Source: Alteromonas australica (GTDB lineage: Bacteria; Pseudomonadota; Gammaproteobacteria; Enterobacterales; Alteromonadaceae). From it: 64,000 bases of DNA. Position numbers and translations under genes: made by a program. The stretch covers positions 1,922,001 through 1,986,000 of the forward strand of contig NZ_CP008849.1 of the NCBI RefSeq assembly GCF_000730385.1, given 5' to 3'. Numbering within the stretch: position 1 is the first letter of the stretch; every line of letters begins with the position of its first letter. This document shows positions 8,387 to 17,355 of this stretch, one piece after another. The notes beneath the pieces are model-generated. The model saw nothing but the letters and a program-made list of their open reading frames with translations. It did not search any database and was not told the origin of the DNA.

Positions 8387-9976
8387 GTGTTAACTAAAGA
8401 AATTTTGCAAGCATTGAAAGGCTACACCGAGTCAATGCAAAAAAACGTAACCTTTGTCGTACAGACTGGTGAACACAGCAAGCGTGCTGAGCTTGTGTCG
8501 TTTCTGTCCGACATTGCAGGTGTAAGCGATAAATTAAATGTTGAAGAACGTGATACGCAAGGTCAATTGCGTAGCGCAATCAGTTTCCTACTTGAAGCCG
8601 ATGGCCAAGATACGGGGATTCGCTTCTCAGGCATTCCAGGCGGGCATGAGTTCAACTCACTGATCCTTGCTATTCTTCACGCCTCAGGAACTGAACTGAA
8701 AGTAGACGACAGCGTTAAATCTATAGTTAAAGCTGTAAAAGACGAACTTAACTTTGAAGTGTTCATCAGCCTTAGCTGTCACAACTGCCCAGAAGTTGTG
8801 CAGGCGCTTAATCAATTCGCGCTATTGAACGACAATATTACGTCTGAAATGATTGACGGTGGATTATATCAAAACCTGATCAGTGAGCGAGACATTCAAG
8901 GCGTTCCAAGCGTTTACCTAAACGGCGAGTTATTTGCCAACGGTAAAGTTGACGCAGCCTCACTTATCGACAAGCTTATTGAGCGCGATCCGTCGTTAAA
9001 AGAAGCGAATACAGGCGTACAATTACCACTTCAAGATGTCACCGTAATTGGTGGTGGTCCTGCAGGCGTAGCGTCTGCTATATACAGTGCTCGTAAAGGC
9101 CTGAAAGTTACCGTCGTGGCTGAAAGCTTTGGTGGCCAAGTAAAAGATACTATGGGTATTGAGAATCTTATCTCTGTACCAAAAACCACAGGCCCAGAGC
9201 TTGTTGGTAATTTGATGGAACACGTTAACGATTACGACATTACGCTTAAAGAGCATGTGCGTGTTGAGAATATCGAAAAAGGTAATGTGAAGACCATCAC
9301 ACTGTCTTCGGGTGAACAAATTCGTACCCGTTCACTGGTGGTTGCCACTGGTGCTCGCTGGAGAGAGTTGGGCGTGCCCGGTGAGAGAGAGAATGTTGGT
9401 AATGGTGTTGCGTATTGTCCGCACTGTGATGGTCCATTCTTTAAAGGTAAAGATGTGGCTGTTATTGGCGGCGGTAACTCAGGTATTGAAGCTGCACTAG
9501 ATTTGGCAGGCATTGTAAAATCGGTAACCGTATTTGAATTTATGCCTACGCTTAAGGCCGATCAGGTACTGATTGACCAAGCTGAAAAGCGTGACAATAT
9601 TACGATTATTAAGAATGCCGCTACCCGTCAGATTTTGGCTGAAAACGGTAAAGTCAATGCCATTGAATATCAAGATAGAAGTACTAATGAAGTGCATACT
9701 CTTGACTTAGCAGGTGTATTCGTCCAAATCGGGTTGGTTCCTAATAGCCAATTCATGAAAGATGTGGTGGAAATGACACCGTATGGCGAGATTGTTGTAG
9801 ATACTAAGTGTCAAACTTCTGAAGCAGGCATTTTTGCTGCGGGTGACGTGACAACTGTACCCTACAAGCAAATCGTTATTTCAATGGGCGAGGGCGCAAA
9901 AGCTTCTCTTGCAGCATTTGAATACTTACTCAGTCACGAAGTTATTGAGTCTGAAGACGAAAGTGCTGCTGCATAA
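8387..9976 (+). CDS. ahpF: Alkyl hydroperoxide reductase subunit F
   Basis: AhpF is the flavoprotein that passes electrons from NADH to oxidised AhpC. It has 529 residues. The N-terminal tandem thioredoxin-like domain holds Cys131-x-x-Cys134 (SCHNCP), and the thioredoxin-reductase-like part starts near residue 217 with the FAD motif VIGGGPAG. The redox pair Cys344-x-x-Cys347 is in YCPHCDG, and the NAD(P)H motif VIGGGNSG follows. Cysteine positions match the E. coli enzyme within one or two residues. The start is a GTG at 8387 with AAGG about ten bases upstream. It follows ahpC by 134 bases, behind a terminator hairpin, and ends at a strong terminator. Confidence 0.97.
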   Translation: MLTKEILQALKGYTESMQKNVTFVVQTGEHSKRAELVSFLSDIAGVSDKLNVEERDTQGQLRSAISFLLEADGQDTGIRFSGIPGGHEFNSLILAILHASGTELKVDDSVKSIVKAVKDELNFEVFISLSCHNCPEVVQALNQFALLNDNITSEMIDGGLYQNLISERDIQGVPSVYLNGELFANGKVDAASLIDKLIERDPSLKEANTGVQLPLQDVTVIGGGPAGVASAIYSARKGLKVTVVAESFGGQVKDTMGIENLISVPKTTGPELVGNLMEHVNDYDITLKEHVRVENIEKGNVKTITLSSGEQIRTRSLVVATGARWRELGVPGERENVGNGVAYCPHCDGPFFKGKDVAVIGGGNSGIEAALDLAGIVKSVTVFEFMPTLKADQVLIDQAEKRDNITIIKNAATRQILAENGKVNAIEYQDRSTNEVHTLDLAGVFVQIGLVPNSQFMKDVVEMTPYGEIVVDTKCQTSEAGIFAAGDVTTVPYKQIVISMGEGAKASLAAFEYLLSHEVIESEDESAAA

Positions 9977-10010
9977 CAACAAAATACGCCTTCATTGAAC
10001 AGGCAACACT

Positions 10011-10045
10011 AAAAAGCAGACGCGTTATCGCGTCTGCTTTTTTTA
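10011..10045 (+). terminator. Rho-independent terminator after ahpF
   Basis: The perfect 14-bp stem AAAAAGCAGACGCG (10011-10024) pairs with 10029-10042 across a TTAT loop and runs into a T tract. Confidence 0.92.
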
Positions 10046-10112
10046 TACCTATTTTTTCATCGTGTCGAGCCTACCTTGTTTAGCGAGTCATTGGGATAAA
10101 ACTCGCTACTAC

Positions 10113-10133
10113 AAATGATAAGTCTTATCATTT
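10113..10133. promoter_or_regulatory. Fur-type operator
   Basis: The 7-1-7 palindrome TGATAAG-T-CTTATCA (10116-10130) extends to a perfect inverted repeat over 10112-10134. It matches the Fur consensus TGATAAT-A-ATTATCA in 12 of 14 arm positions. It lies about 100 bases upstream of a siderophore-receptor gene, so iron-dependent repression of that operon is likely. Confidence 0.75.
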
Positions 10134-10230
10134 GCAGTTTGGTTTGTTAGTATTGTTCTAGACGTCATGTACAGTGCCTAAATGGGCTGCAAATAATCAT
10201 AACTAACACACAGATAACAACCCTAAAACT

Positions 10231-12372
10231 ATGAAAACACATAGCATCACACTCACCGCCCTATCCATCGCAATATCGTCAAGTATCGCATTGAATGTTA
10301 ATGCTCAATCGACTACAGACGCCAATCAAGAAACAGATGAAGCCATTGAAAAGGTAGCCGTTGTTGGAACACGAAGCGCCTTCGGGGCCACAAAGACCAA
10401 TACGCCTATTATGGAATTGTCTCGAACAATTTCTATCGAAACCGCGTTGGATCTCAAGCAAAAGGGGGCACTTAACTTGTCCCAAACTGCAACCTATATG
10501 GCGGGCGTCACGGGAGAGACGTATGGCTATGCTACCCGTGTAGATTCGGTTTCTTCTCGAGGTTTAAGTATTCCCCGCTATCGAGATTCTATTCAAGAGC
10601 TGTTTGGAAGCTATAACTCTACTCGCGCAGAAGTGTATACCATGGAGCAAGTCGAGTTACTAAAAGGCCCCGCGTCAGTGCTTTACGGTCAAGGCTCACC
10701 GGGGGGAATTGTTAACTATGTTTCCAAAACGCCCACGCTAGGCAAGGACAGTGAAGTGACTCTGTCTTATGGCTCATTTTCTCGCGCTCAACTCGGCGTA
10801 GACATTAACGAAAGCTTGTCCGATGACGATAAATGGGTAGGCCGCTTTGTTGGTCTGTATCGCGACTCAGAGTCGCAAGTTGACTATGTTACTGACGATA
10901 CTCAAGTGCTCATGCCTTCTGTGTCATATATGCCATCCGATAATACAACACTCACGGTCATTGGGATGTTCCAAGACACCAACAGTGATACCGCCGCGCA
11001 GTTTATTCCTGTTGAAGGTACCTTATTACCGTTGGCTGATGGCACGTATTTACCGGATCAGGATGTCTATGTTGGCGAACCTGATTTTAATAAATTTGAT
11101 ACGAAATCCAGTCAGGTTACTTTGCTTGGTGAGCATATATTTAACGACACTACGTCGGTTTCATTTACTGCACTATGGCGAGACGGTGAAGCGGATTACC
11201 ATCAAGCGTGGGCGACCTTCACGGGCGGCACACGTTATCTTAATGCCTTTGTTGGCGCGCCGGTTGCGCCTACTGATACTTACGTCCCCCGCACCTTCTA
11301 TCAAGCTGACAACACGTTTAACCAACATGCGTTGGATGTCCGCGTGACAAAGCGTTTTGCTACAGGTTATTTAGAACATGAATTACTGGCGGGCGTGCAA
11401 TACCAGAACGTTGAGACCGATACGAATTCTGCATACTACGCCGGTGGCGGCGCATTAGCAGGCGATTTTAGCTACATTTTAGATTTAGCTAATCCCGTTT
11501 ATACTGGCGCACCAGAACAAGCTATCTTCGATGCCATATATTATGACGCTCCTGAGCAAACCGTGTCTGATTCTGGCCTTTATTTATCTGATCAAATTTC
11601 GTTAGATAGCTGGCGATTTACCTTAGGGCTTCGCCACGATAAAGTCGACAACGATAATGGCACAACGGACCAAGAAGATAGCCAAACCTCCTACTCGGCG
11701 GGGGTGCTATACCAATTTGATAACGGTCTATCACCTTATATTAGTTATGCTGAATCTTTCGAAACCGTGGTGGGGCTTGATGTTAATGGCAATCAATTAA
11801 AGCCTGAAGAGGGACGTCAGTACGAAGCGGGTATCAAGTATGAAATGTCGGCGATACCAGGTTATATCACCCTCGCTTATTATGATATTGAAGTGTCAAA
11901 CTTACCTAATCCTAACAGCTTGCCTGTGGAAGCTGCACAGCAACAAGGTGTGACAAAAATCAGCGGCGTTGAAATTGAAGGGCGCTTAAATTTCGGTGAC
12001 GTGTCGGCGCAGTTCGCAGGCTCGGTGATGGATGGTGAAGATCCAAATGGTTACGCGCTTTCCGCCCAACCTGAGAATAACGCATCATTGTGGTTGAACT
12101 ATGCACCCGAAGCATTAGCGGGGGTGAGCATGGGCGCGGGCGTTCGCTACGTAGGCGAAAGTGTTTCGGAAAATGGCGCTATTCGTTATGAAACACCAAG
12201 CTACACACTGGCAGACCTCATGTTAGCGTATTCAGTAACGGATAACCTAGATTTACAGTTGAATGTCAGAAACCTGACTGATAAGAAATACCTCACTTCA
12301 TGTCTTTATAGAGGTGACTGCTTCCCTGGTGTTAGGCGTACTATTAACGCATCGCTTACCTATTCATTTTAA
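10231..12372 (+). CDS. TonB-dependent siderophore receptor (FhuA/FoxA-like)
   Basis: This 713-residue outer-membrane receptor should import a ferric siderophore. It has a signal peptide ending near NVNA (about residue 25), a TonB-box-like segment EKVAVVGTRS and a plug domain with VSSRGLSIPRYRD and the conserved VELLKGPASVLYGQGSPGG. A 22-strand barrel ends in a C-terminal phenylalanine (SLTYSF). The segment YLTSCLYRGDCFPG near the end, with two cysteines, recalls the last loop of the FhuA/hydroxamate class. It heads an operon with a membrane protein (10 bases downstream) and a PepSY protein. A Fur-type palindrome lies about 100 bases upstream, and no other gene separates it from the ahpF terminator. 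The exact siderophore cannot be told. Confidence 0.93.
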   Translation: MKTHSITLTALSIAISSSIALNVNAQSTTDANQETDEAIEKVAVVGTRSAFGATKTNTPIMELSRTISIETALDLKQKGALNLSQTATYMAGVTGETYGYATRVDSVSSRGLSIPRYRDSIQELFGSYNSTRAEVYTMEQVELLKGPASVLYGQGSPGGIVNYVSKTPTLGKDSEVTLSYGSFSRAQLGVDINESLSDDDKWVGRFVGLYRDSESQVDYVTDDTQVLMPSVSYMPSDNTTLTVIGMFQDTNSDTAAQFIPVEGTLLPLADGTYLPDQDVYVGEPDFNKFDTKSSQVTLLGEHIFNDTTSVSFTALWRDGEADYHQAWATFTGGTRYLNAFVGAPVAPTDTYVPRTFYQADNTFNQHALDVRVTKRFATGYLEHELLAGVQYQNVETDTNSAYYAGGGALAGDFSYILDLANPVYTGAPEQAIFDAIYYDAPEQTVSDSGLYLSDQISLDSWRFTLGLRHDKVDNDNGTTDQEDSQTSYSAGVLYQFDNGLSPYISYAESFETVVGLDVNGNQLKPEEGRQYEAGIKYEMSAIPGYITLAYYDIEVSNLPNPNSLPVEAAQQQGVTKISGVEIEGRLNFGDVSAQFAGSVMDGEDPNGYALSAQPENNASLWLNYAPEALAGVSMGAGVRYVGESVSENGAIRYETPSYTLADLMLAYSVTDNLDLQLNVRNLTDKKYLTSCLYRGDCFPGVRRTINASLTYSF

Positions 12373-12381
12373 GGAGAAATC

Positions 12382-12918
12382 ATGCTTACCGTTGCCGCAA
12401 GTGGTTTAACCCTTGCTGCTGTAGCAACAGTTTACAAAAGTTGGCGGTCTCAGACCCCAGCTTTTCTGTATATAGGATTGTTGGTATGGCTTATTTCAAC
12501 TATTTGTTGGTCATATGCGCAGGGTTGGGAGTTTGGTTTACTCTACGCGTTATGTATTCCTGCCATTTTGGTGTGGCCGTTTATCGCGCTAAATCAAACC
12601 GTACTTCCAGAACCGAAAAACAGGCCGTCGGCCCGACCATTGGATTTTTCAAGAAAACAGGTATTAAACAATATAGGCAATTACCTGGTTACGTTGGTGG
12701 TATTGCTGGTTGTCAGTGTTCTTATTACCTTAGCCCTGTGTGCGCTTATGCCGTTTAGCATTGCAGGAAAGCTGGCGACCGGGGTTGTATTGCTACCCCT
12801 ACTTTGGGGACTATTTGTTTATCACTATTTAGCCACGGCTAGCAAATTGAAAGTCCTTGGCGGTTATATACTGCTGGCTGCGGTCAGTGTGCCTGTTCTC
12901 CTGCTATTACCCATTTAG
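12382..12918 (+). CDS. Integral membrane protein of unknown family in a siderophore-receptor operon
   Basis: This 178-residue protein is almost wholly hydrophobic, with about five or six transmembrane helices and one polar loop around residues 75-95. I do not recognise a named family. It follows the receptor by nine bases with a strong ribosome site (AAGGAG), and the PepSY gene starts about ten bases after its stop. In the second iron operon of this window the same place is filled by DUF3649 and DUF3325 membrane proteins. It may therefore play a comparable helper role in siderophore uptake or ferric reduction at the inner membrane. That role is inference from position only. Confidence 0.75.
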   Translation: MLTVAASGLTLAAVATVYKSWRSQTPAFLYIGLLVWLISTICWSYAQGWEFGLLYALCIPAILVWPFIALNQTVLPEPKNRPSARPLDFSRKQVLNNIGNYLVTLVVLLVVSVLITLALCALMPFSIAGKLATGVVLLPLLWGLFVYHYLATASKLKVLGGYILLAAVSVPVLLLLPI

Positions 12919-12928
12919 GCAAATGACA

Positions 12929-14392
12929 ATGGATAAAACGACAAAACAAAACGCATTAAACGCACACAATTGGGTGGGCGTATTTTTAAGCGTGCTCTTA
13001 TTTCTGGTGTGCTTATCGGGCACGGTAGCGGTTTTTCACTTGGAATTTGAACGTTGGGAACAACCTCATATTCAAGAAATGGACAATGTGTCCCCCCAGG
13101 TCATTGAAAAAGCGATGGATACCTTTTTGGCCCAAAACCCAGAGGAATCTCACCATTTATATGTGGTGTTTCCTACCTCAGACATTCCGCGCTTGGTCGT
13201 AGAGAACGACCACAAAGCGTATTTTGCTGACCAAGAAGGTAACTTACTAGAAGAGGAGAGTGTGTCATTTACCCAAATGCTGGTGGATTTGCACCTCTAT
13301 TTAAACTTGCCACAGAGTTGGGGCATGATCTTAGTCAGTGCGCTTGGTGCAATTATTTGTACCTTGGTGATAACAGGCATCATCGCCCATAAGCGAATGA
13401 GCAAAGATGCGTTTAAACTTCGCCGTGGAGGTAATGGGCAGCAAGCGCAAATTGATCTTCACAATCGTTTTGGCCTGTGGGCTGCCCCTTTTCATTTAAT
13501 GATCGGTATCACAGGAGCCTATTTTGGCATGGCTGGCATTATTTTAGTCACCGTTGCGACGTTAAACTACAACGGGGATAGAGATGCAGTTGTGAACCAA
13601 ATTTTCACCCCTGACCCTGTCTTAGCACCTCAGGAAGGTAAGCCTGCAATAGGAAAAGCGTTTGCGCAAATGGAAACACTCGCACCTGAAAAATCGCCAA
13701 TATTTTTAACGGTACATGAAGTGGGTGAGCCTGAGCAGTTTATTGAAATTTACGCTAAAGCGCCGAATCGTATGATTTACGCGGAAGGGTACCGCTTTGA
13801 TACGGCTGGGAATTTCGTTGGTGTTGCCGGGTACGAATTTGGTGAATGGGGCAAGCAACTGGTATGGGCAATGTATCGACTGCACTTCGGTGATTTTGCT
13901 GGCATGACGAGCAAATGGCTGTATTTTGTTTTAGGTGTCATGCTCACCATGCTTTGTGTATCAGGTATGGAAGTTTGGTTATCTAAAAAAGCACACCCTC
14001 CGCTAGCTAGTAGACTCTGGTACAGTGTGGTATGGGGCAGTGTGAGTGCTTTAGCGCTTACTGCAATAGCTGATATGTTTATTTCTGGCTCATTGATTGC
14101 CGTGTTTTGGTGTGTGATGGCAGTGAATACAGTGTTAACAGTGGTATTCAAGCGCATGACTAAACCCGTTTGGCTGCTGATATCTGGCTTTAGTGTGTTA
14201 TTGCTTCTTACCTTGTATGTCGTGGTACATGGCGAAGCTAGCCTCAATGTTGCTTCACTTCAGCTTAATATTCCAATGCTGGCGTATGTTGTGTGGAGTG
14301 TATTGCGCGCAAATACGCTACTTAAACGAGAAGGTATGCAAAATGACATCAATTTGCAGCCTTCTTCACCCGCGAGGGAAACCACAGCATAA
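12929..14392 (+). CDS. PepSY-domain inner-membrane protein (siderophore-iron utilisation)
   Basis: This protein of about 487 residues has the PepSY-associated transmembrane architecture. The first helix, preceded by NAHNWVGV, contains LLFLVCLSGTVAVF. A large periplasmic part follows, then a central pair of helices (WGMILVSALGAIICTLVITG, HLMIGITGAYFGM) and a C-terminal helix group. Members found with TonB receptors, such as FoxB- and FegB-like proteins, are thought to reduce or release iron from imported siderophores at the inner membrane. The ATG at 12929 is nine bases after an AGG; an ATG two codons upstream (12923) is the alternative. An earlier TTG at 12857 overlaps the upstream gene and is unlikely. 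It closes the receptor operon at a terminator. Confidence 0.88.
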   Translation: MDKTTKQNALNAHNWVGVFLSVLLFLVCLSGTVAVFHLEFERWEQPHIQEMDNVSPQVIEKAMDTFLAQNPEESHHLYVVFPTSDIPRLVVENDHKAYFADQEGNLLEEESVSFTQMLVDLHLYLNLPQSWGMILVSALGAIICTLVITGIIAHKRMSKDAFKLRRGGNGQQAQIDLHNRFGLWAAPFHLMIGITGAYFGMAGIILVTVATLNYNGDRDAVVNQIFTPDPVLAPQEGKPAIGKAFAQMETLAPEKSPIFLTVHEVGEPEQFIEIYAKAPNRMIYAEGYRFDTAGNFVGVAGYEFGEWGKQLVWAMYRLHFGDFAGMTSKWLYFVLGVMLTMLCVSGMEVWLSKKAHPPLASRLWYSVVWGSVSALALTAIADMFISGSLIAVFWCVMAVNTVLTVVFKRMTKPVWLLISGFSVLLLLTLYVVVHGEASLNVASLQLNIPMLAYVVWSVLRANTLLKREGMQNDINLQPSSPARETTA

Positions 14393-14417
14393 CGTCTTCC
14401 TTTTCTAATGATAATTT

Positions 14418-14443
14418 AAGCCCCACATCGTGGGGCTTTTTTG
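14418..14443 (+). terminator. Rho-independent terminator of the first receptor-PepSY operon
   Basis: The 9-bp stem AAGCCCCAC (14418-14426) / GTGGGGCTT (14430-14438) has a 3-base loop and is followed by a T run. Confidence 0.9.
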
Positions 14444-14554
14444 TTTTACGCACACTGAGATAAATACGTCTTTCCCCATCGCAAGCGCGAACCTTCCTTA
14501 ACCCATAACGGTTTTCCATATTGTATTTAACATGTACTTGACATAACGTATCAG

Positions 14555-14566
14555 GAAAGCGCTTTC
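14555..14566. promoter_or_regulatory. Palindrome upstream of the cupin gene
   Basis: A perfect 12-bp palindrome, GAAAGCGCTTTC, lies 48 bases before the cupin start. A TTGACA hexamer stands at 14538-14543, where a -35 box would make the palindrome overlap the promoter, but I see no good -10. The regulator is unknown. Confidence 0.25.
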
Positions 14567-14613
14567 TCATTGGCGCATTTGTGACACGTAATCACTTTTA
14601 AGGAAGCTTGAAT

Positions 14614-15096
14614 ATGAAGATTTCAGAAACTATAAAACACACAGTAGTGACGACCTTCGTTGCGTTAACCGCCATCGCCACTGCGGCCACTTTTGCTTAT
14701 GCAAGGGCCGAAAACACCCCAAGCTTCGTGCTTCCTCAAGACAAAGCGGTGGTGGACAAAGGCGATGGTTGGGTTTTTTATCAATATTTTAATGATGAAA
14801 CCGTGGGAACGTCGCCGTCTTTAGTGGGAATGGCAGTGATACAGGCAGATAAGGAAATACATCCCCCCCATAAGCATTCAGATGAGGAGTTTTTGTTGGT
14901 TACGCAAGGAACGGGGGAGTGGAATGTAAAAGGTAAGGTCTTTAAGGCTAAAGCGGGAGATCTTCTCTATGCTGCCCCCTGGGACGGTCATGGTGTAAAA
15001 AATACCGGCGAGGAAGATTTGGTTTTTGTGGTGTTTAAGTGGCAGAGCAAAGGCGTTCCTGTTGTGAGTAAACCAGAAGGGGAAAAGGCAAACTAA
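14614..15096 (+). CDS. Exported single-domain cupin protein
   Basis: This protein of about 160 residues has a signal peptide (hydrophobic core TTFVALTAIATAAT, likely cut after FAYA near residue 30) and one cupin barrel. The first cupin motif is visible as HPPHKHSDEEFLLV, with three histidines and a glutamate as likely metal ligands. The second is GDLLYAAPWDGHGVKN. It should be a small periplasmic metal-binding protein or enzyme; the substrate is unknown. The ATG at 14614 follows AAGGA by nine bases, and an in-frame TTG six bases upstream is less likely. A perfect palindrome GAAAGCGCTTTC (14555-14566) lies in its upstream region and may be an operator. Confidence 0.85.
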   Translation: MKISETIKHTVVTTFVALTAIATAATFAYARAENTPSFVLPQDKAVVDKGDGWVFYQYFNDETVGTSPSLVGMAVIQADKEIHPPHKHSDEEFLLVTQGTGEWNVKGKVFKAKAGDLLYAAPWDGHGVKNTGEEDLVFVVFKWQSKGVPVVSKPEGEKAN

Positions 15097-15213
15097 AATA
15101 TTGTTACAAATATTTTCGAGCATGGATGTTCGTGAATAAGTATGGCAGTATGATTTTGCAACAATAATTAAGAATAAAGCAAAACAGCTTTAAGATATGC
15201 AAAAGGAGAGGTT

Positions 15214-16872
15214 GTGAAATTATCTAAAGTATCCACATTATCGAGGGCGATTGCCGTCATATTAGCAGCGGGTATTATCAGCGGCTGTGGCGGAAGTGGC
15301 TCTAGCAATAATAATACTGTTACACCTACGACACCTACGACACCAACAACGCCCACCACGCCAGACGAGCCTACGTGGGAAGCGGGTGTTTACGAGGATG
15401 CTTCAAACTTTATCGCGCGATGTGAAACACCGCGTACAGGAATAGATCCTTTTACGGGAGAAGACTATCCTGATACGGAAGGCTCAGCCTTAGAAGAAAA
15501 ACTTTGGCTGCGTTCTTGGACGAACAACACGTACCTCTGGTATGACGAAGTTGACGACAATCCGCCTGAAAATTTCACCGTTGAGGCCTATTTTGCTCAG
15601 CTTAAAACCAATGGGGTTACGCCCACCGGTTCTGCGAAAGATAATTTTCACTTCTCTCAACCTACTGATGAATATAATACCTTAGCGCAAACCGGAGTAA
15701 CGTCCTCTTACGGGTTTTCATGGGAATTTGTTAGTAGTACTCCACCACGTCAATTGGTGGTGAGATACACAGAACCTGGGTCGCCAGCCGCCCTCGCGGT
15801 TATTCCTCGGGGCGCGTCGCTTTTGCGTGTGAATGGAATCGACTTTGTTAACGACAATACACAAGCGGGGGTGGATGCACTCAACGACGCGCTTTTCCCT
15901 GCCGAAAGCGGCCAGTCTTCAACCTTCGACTTTGAATTGGCGGATGGCAGTGTGCTAACGGAAACCCTAACGTCGGAAGATATTGTGGTGTCGCCTGTGC
16001 AAAATACGAAGGTACTAGATACTGAAAGCGGGAAAGTCGGGTATTTTCAATTCAATACGTTTAACCGTACTGCGCAAGACGACTTAATTGCGTCTTTTGA
16101 AACCTTTATCGACGAGAACATTACTGAGCTTGTGATTGATTTACGCTACAACGGTGGAGGGCTACTTGCGTTAGCGTCCCAACTGTCTTATATGATTGCC
16201 GGCCCTAATCAAACGAATGGCATGACCTTCGAAACCCTGCAGTTTAATGATAAGCACCCAGATTACGATCCCATTTCGGGTAACGAGATACAGCCCACGC
16301 CCTTTTACCAATACGAAATTGATTACAACGCCGGTGTTTTCATCAATACCCTGCTGCCTAGCGTCAGTCTAAGTAAGATATATGTGATTACGACTGATTC
16401 GACGTGTTCCGCCAGTGAGGCGGTGATTAACGCACTGCGTGGTATTGACGTAGAGGTTGTGCAGATTGGCTCTGCAACCTGTGGTAAACCCTACGGCTTC
16501 TATCCTACGGATAACTGCGGTACCACCTATTTTACTATTCAGTTCCAAGGCGTAAATGCAAAAGGGTTCGGCGATTATGCGGATGGTTTTATTCCATCGT
16601 CATCACCAAACTTCGACTTTGAGCTTCCTGGCTGTACGGTTTCTGATGACTTTAGTGCCGCGTTAGGGGACCCTGAAGAAGCAATGCTAAGTACGGCATT
16701 AGCGCATTCCGCTACGGGCTCGTGTCCGGCAGTCACGGTTTCTTCAACATCTCTGTTGCAGAACAACAGTTTAGGTCGGGATGATGGTCTATCGATTAAG
16801 CGTCCAAATGAACTTAAATCGTCCATTTTTCTTCACAATAAAATATCTACGCCAATACGACAGCCGGAGTAG
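15214..16872 (+). CDS. S41-family (C-terminal processing) serine protease, lipoprotein
   Basis: This 552-residue lipoprotein has a lipobox ending at Cys25 (GIISGC), a Gly/Ser/Asn run and a short threonine-proline linker built from repeated TPT units, encoded by near-identical 9-base repeats around 15322-15360. A catalytic unit follows: a PDZ-like segment (GFSWEFVSSTPPRQLVVRY to ASLLRVNGIDF), then VGYFQFNTF and the core LVIDLRYNGGG. The nucleophile is Ser399 in CSASEA and the general base is Lys425 in TCGKP. This Ser-Lys dyad and spacing fit the Prc/CtpA group. It probably sits on the periplasmic face of a membrane and cleaves unknown proteins. The start is GTG with AAGGAG upstream. A small lipoprotein gene follows after six bases and is probably co-transcribed. 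Confidence 0.88.
   Translation: MKLSKVSTLSRAIAVILAAGIISGCGGSGSSNNNTVTPTTPTTPTTPTTPDEPTWEAGVYEDASNFIARCETPRTGIDPFTGEDYPDTEGSALEEKLWLRSWTNNTYLWYDEVDDNPPENFTVEAYFAQLKTNGVTPTGSAKDNFHFSQPTDEYNTLAQTGVTSSYGFSWEFVSSTPPRQLVVRYTEPGSPAALAVIPRGASLLRVNGIDFVNDNTQAGVDALNDALFPAESGQSSTFDFELADGSVLTETLTSEDIVVSPVQNTKVLDTESGKVGYFQFNTFNRTAQDDLIASFETFIDENITELVIDLRYNGGGLLALASQLSYMIAGPNQTNGMTFETLQFNDKHPDYDPISGNEIQPTPFYQYEIDYNAGVFINTLLPSVSLSKIYVITTDSTCSASEAVINALRGIDVEVVQIGSATCGKPYGFYPTDNCGTTYFTIQFQGVNAKGFGDYADGFIPSSSPNFDFELPGCTVSDDFSAALGDPEEAMLSTALAHSATGSCPAVTVSSTSLLQNNSLGRDDGLSIKRPNELKSSIFLHNKISTPIRQPE
15322..15363 (+). repeat. Short tandem repeat encoding a Thr-Pro linker
   Basis: Units close to ACACCTACG are repeated about four to five times inside the protease gene and give a TPT-type linker just after the lipid anchor. 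Copy number may vary between strains. Confidence 0.6.
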
Positions 16873-16878
16873 CGGCGA

Positions 16879-17286
16879 ATGAAGCGAGGAATATTGATTA
16901 TGAAGACATTTATCAGTGTGGTAGTGGCCACAATTGGGGCCGCGGGGTGCACAACCATGGCAATGGAAAGCGAACGCTACTATGCTAACCGCGTCTCTAC
17001 GGATAAAGCGCAGAAACAGGCTATTGTCGATGCCGTTAGCGAATTTATGGGAGGCAAAAGCATCACCTTGGCTGATGATGTCTTTATCAATGAACACTCG
17101 ATGACCGTTGAGCGTCAATCTGCGGTAGATAGTCGTGGTCTTATCATAGACGGTAGACATAACAATCCAGCCAGAAGTTTTACTCTATTAAAGTTGGCCG
17201 ACATGTGCCTAATACGAGATGACACTTCTCAGGTTGAATTGGAATTACCCACCGTGGCGTGTGTGGCGCAAAGTAAAGCCAAGTAA
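16879..17286 (+). CDS. Small predicted lipoprotein of unknown function
   Basis: This protein of 135 residues or fewer starts with a signal sequence (MKTFISVVVATIGAAGC), where AAGC is a plausible lipobox, and then a mature part of about 110 residues with no family I recognise. Two cysteines near the C-terminus (MCLIRD and VACVAQ) might form a disulfide. Two starts have ribosome-like sites: 16879, given here, and the in-frame ATG at 16900, which gives the tidier signal peptide. It lies six bases after the S41 protease gene and ends at a terminator, so it may be a partner or substrate of that protease; this is inference from position. Confidence 0.65.
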   Translation: MKRGILIMKTFISVVVATIGAAGCTTMAMESERYYANRVSTDKAQKQAIVDAVSEFMGGKSITLADDVFINEHSMTVERQSAVDSRGLIIDGRHNNPARSFTLLKLADMCLIRDDTSQVELELPTVACVAQSKAK

Positions 17287-17303
17287 ACCGTCGTAACAAA
17301 ACG

Positions 17304-17343
17304 AAAATCGCCGCGTAAAGGTTTGTCCGTACGCGGCGATTTT
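17304..17343. terminator. Bidirectional rho-independent terminator
   Basis: The perfect 13-bp stem AAAATCGCCGCGT (17304-17316) pairs with 17331-17343 across a 14-base loop. It serves the small lipoprotein gene on the plus strand and ygiQ on the minus strand. Confidence 0.88.
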
Positions 17344-17355
17344 TATTGTGCTCGG

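Noticed and set aside
12857-12922. Longer N-terminus for the first PepSY protein starting at a TTG
   Set aside because: It overlaps the upstream gene by about 60 bases, and the extra residues do not look like the family start.
15322-15363. CRISPR-like or mobile repeat
   Set aside because: The repeats are 9-base units inside a coding frame that give a Thr-Pro linker; they have no spacers and no mobile-element context.
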